DNA of 7,503 nucleotides, taken from NCBI GenBank assembly GCA_050115555.1, contig JASFQI010000241.1:1-7503 (forward strand), written 5' to 3'. The notes under the pieces were generated by a model. The model made no database searches, was not told the DNA's origin, and was given only the letters and a program-made list of their open reading frames with translations. How positions within the stretch are numbered: the first letter of the stretch is position 1; each line of letters starts with the position of its first letter. This document shows, piece after piece, positions 6,285-7,503 of the stretch. A program made the translations under genes and the position numbers. The DNA is from JASFQI01 sp050115555 (lineage in GTDB: Bacteria; Desulfobacterota; DSM-4660; Desulfatiglandales; HGW-15).

Positions 6285-6298
6285 GATTGGTCCCAATC
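6285..6298. other. Short dyad in the gap between small subunit and ligase
   Basis: GATTGG-TC-CCAATC is a perfect 6-bp inverted repeat with a 2-base centre, 34 bases after the small-subunit stop. As RNA it would be a 5-bp stem with a 4-base loop. The nearest T-run (6318-6322) is about 20 bases away, so it is a poor intrinsic terminator. A second weak hairpin, AAGGT-CCGTTC-ACCTT, lies at 6251-6266. These may cause partial attenuation, may mark a processing site or may mean nothing. Confidence 0.25.
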
Positions 6299-6409
6299 GG
6301 GTGAGCCGTATCCTCTGTTTTTATGGGCCGAATCAATGGGGGGCTCTTGAATCCAGATCATCCGCATTACTCTTTGCAACGCCTGTCAATCATCGTTGAC
6401 TTTGATAAT

Positions 6410-6415
6410 GGGAGG
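6410..6415 (+). promoter_or_regulatory. Ribosome binding site for the GTG-started ligase
   Basis: GGGAGG is followed by 5 bases (ATAGA) and GTG at 6421. An in-frame TAA at 6406-6408 excludes any earlier start, and the next in-frame ATG lies inside the conserved N-terminal region. GTG at 6421 is therefore the only start that keeps the family N-terminus. Confidence 0.75.
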
Positions 6416-6420
6416 ATAGA

Positions 6421-7503
6421 GTGGAAGCACGAAATACGCATTGTGATCTCTTCAAAGATCGATGGCCCACCTATACGGACGAAGAAATCAGGCACTATAT
6501 TTCTAAGGGGTTTTTCCCCAACTTGACTATAGGCGATCTGCTGGACAGAAATGCCGCGAATTGTCCGGACAAATTGGCGGTTGTAGATGACTTGAAGGAA
6601 TTGACATGGAAAGAACTCCGGGAAGCAGCAGACAGGCTGGCCGTGCACCTGATAAAACTTGGGGTGGAATATGGTGATTTTATTCTGCTGCAGCTCCCGA
6701 ATGTCGTTGAATTCATGGTGCTCTACTTTGCGCTTAACCGTATCGGCGCCATCCCGGTCATGAGCCTTCCCCGACATCGCCGCATTGAAATCGAACACCA
6801 GGTAAGTACTCATGAAGCAAAGGGAATCTGCGTTTCTGTCAACGAAAAGTTCGATTTTGTCTCCATGATCGAAGAAATCCGAACCCGATACAATCACTTC
6901 AATGTCATGCTCGCGGTAGGCGAAAAGGCGCCTGAAGGCTGGGTGTCCATTCAAGACCTGCTGCACCAGGCCGTGGAAAAAGAGGTTCCTCCGGACTACC
7001 TGGAACCATTCAAACCGGTCCCCACGGATATCTGCACCGAACAGCTCTCCGGCGGCACAACCGGCGCTCCAAAGGGGATTCCCCGGACCCACAACGACTA
7101 TATCTGTGGATGGGATTATGTGGGAAGAGCCGCCGGGTACACCGATGAAAGCATTTCTCTTGTGGCCATACCGGTTGCCCATAACGGATCCATGGAAAAC
7201 ATATGCGGCCCGGCGATATTCAGGGGGGGAACCATTGTCCTTTGCAACTCGCCAAAGGCTGAAAACATATTTCGAATGATTGAGAATTATCGGGTGACTC
7301 ATTCCCTGATTGTCCCGGTTCTACTGAACTATATCCGGGACGAATATGAGCTTACCAAAAAATACGACCTCAGTTCCCTTGAGGCCCTTGGAGTGGGGGG
7401 GCAGAAGAGTCGACCCGAGATGATCGAATGGTGTCTCAATGCCCTCGGCGTCCATTATGTGAATACCTTCGGCATGGCGGAAGGGCCTCAACTCACGACC
7501 CGG
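6421..7503 (+). CDS. Aryl-acid adenylate/CoA ligase, DhbE/EntE-like (partial, runs off the window)
   Basis: The first 361 residues of an ANL-superfamily enzyme are present; about a third, including the C-terminal lid, is missing. It uses ATP to form an acyl-adenylate and probably then a CoA thioester. Visible features are the N-terminal segment LTIGDLLDRNA (35-45), IGAIPVMSLPRHR (108-120), the P-loop LSGGTTGAPKGIPRTH (209-224), PVAHN (251-255), GVGGQ (324-328) and FGMAEG (350-355). The SGGTTG form of the P-loop and the AHN and FGMAEG motifs match 2,3-dihydroxybenzoate-AMP ligases such as DhbE and EntE more than fatty-acid or benzoate ligases. There is no sign here of siderophore genes; the partner is a molybdenum hydroxylase, so a catabolic aryl-CoA ligase is more likely. 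It lies 169 bases after the small subunit on the same strand and is probably in the same operon. The substrate cannot be named. Confidence 0.9.
   Translation, partial: MEARNTHCDLFKDRWPTYTDEEIRHYISKGFFPNLTIGDLLDRNAANCPDKLAVVDDLKELTWKELREAADRLAVHLIKLGVEYGDFILLQLPNVVEFMVLYFALNRIGAIPVMSLPRHRRIEIEHQVSTHEAKGICVSVNEKFDFVSMIEEIRTRYNHFNVMLAVGEKAPEGWVSIQDLLHQAVEKEVPPDYLEPFKPVPTDICTEQLSGGTTGAPKGIPRTHNDYICGWDYVGRAAGYTDESISLVAIPVAHNGSMENICGPAIFRGGTIVLCNSPKAENIFRMIENYRVTHSLIVPVLLNYIRDEYELTKKYDLSSLEALGVGGQKSRPEMIEWCLNALGVHYVNTFGMAEGPQLTTR

Noticed and set aside
6363..6378. GCATTACTCTTTGCA as a third sigma-54 promoter, before the ligase
   Set aside because: The TTGCA box is present, but no GG lies 10 bases before the GC; the best alignment is off by one base and lacks the invariant GG.
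6367..7302. Minus-strand 311-residue open frame
   Set aside because: It is the shadow of the GTG-started ligase, whose plus-strand frame contains the full adenylation motif set.
1..7503. CRISPR arrays, tRNA or rRNA genes, transposases, phage genes
   Set aside because: No regularly spaced repeats, cloverleaf structures or relevant proteins were seen.

Overview
This window looks like a piece of the chromosome of a metabolically versatile anaerobic bacterium, most likely a Desulfobacterota (sulfate-reducing or syntrophic type). That placement is an inference. It rests on the sigma-54-dependent regulator, the molybdenum hydroxylase next to an aryl-acid ligase, the moderate GC content and the general style of the proteins. 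No taxonomic marker gene is present.

Layout. Positions 2-124 probably hold the last 40 codons of a plus-strand gene. A convergent minus-strand gene (217-1770) encodes a GAF/AAA+/Fis sigma-54 activator. The divergent intergenic region of about 800 bases (1771-2569) carries most of the regulatory signal: three tandem copies of a YACCR-N4-CGGTA dyad (1827-1880), two -24/-12 sigma-54 promoters pointing right (1960-1975 and 2056-2071), a 113-bp element bounded by 10-bp inverted repeats (2207-2319), an uncertain 42-codon ORF with a CPIC motif (2336-2464) and two abutting small hairpins (2507-2538). To the right lies an operon in the order large (molybdopterin, 2570-4855), medium (FAD, 4855-5736) and small (2x[2Fe-2S], 5784-6251) subunits of a xanthine-dehydrogenase-family enzyme. 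After a 169-base gap comes an aryl-acid adenylate/CoA ligase that starts at GTG 6421 and runs off the window.

How they fit together (inference). The activator probably binds the three dyads, senses an effector or redox state through its GAF domain and drives sigma-54 RNA polymerase at one or both promoters, so that the hydroxylase and ligase are made together. The ligase resembles the DhbE/EntE group of 2,3-dihydroxybenzoate-AMP ligases, including the His-Asn pair of the substrate pocket. The likely substrate is therefore an aromatic (perhaps hydroxylated or heterocyclic) carboxylic acid. The hydroxylase could oxidise the corresponding aldehyde to the acid, or hydroxylate the ring of the acid or its CoA ester. 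The medium subunit lacks the extra Cys-rich insertion of 4-hydroxybenzoyl-CoA reductase, which argues against classical reductive dehydroxylation.

I see no CRISPR array, tRNA, rRNA, phage gene or transposase. The most interesting signals are the regulatory architecture and the unassigned substrate of the enzyme-ligase pair.
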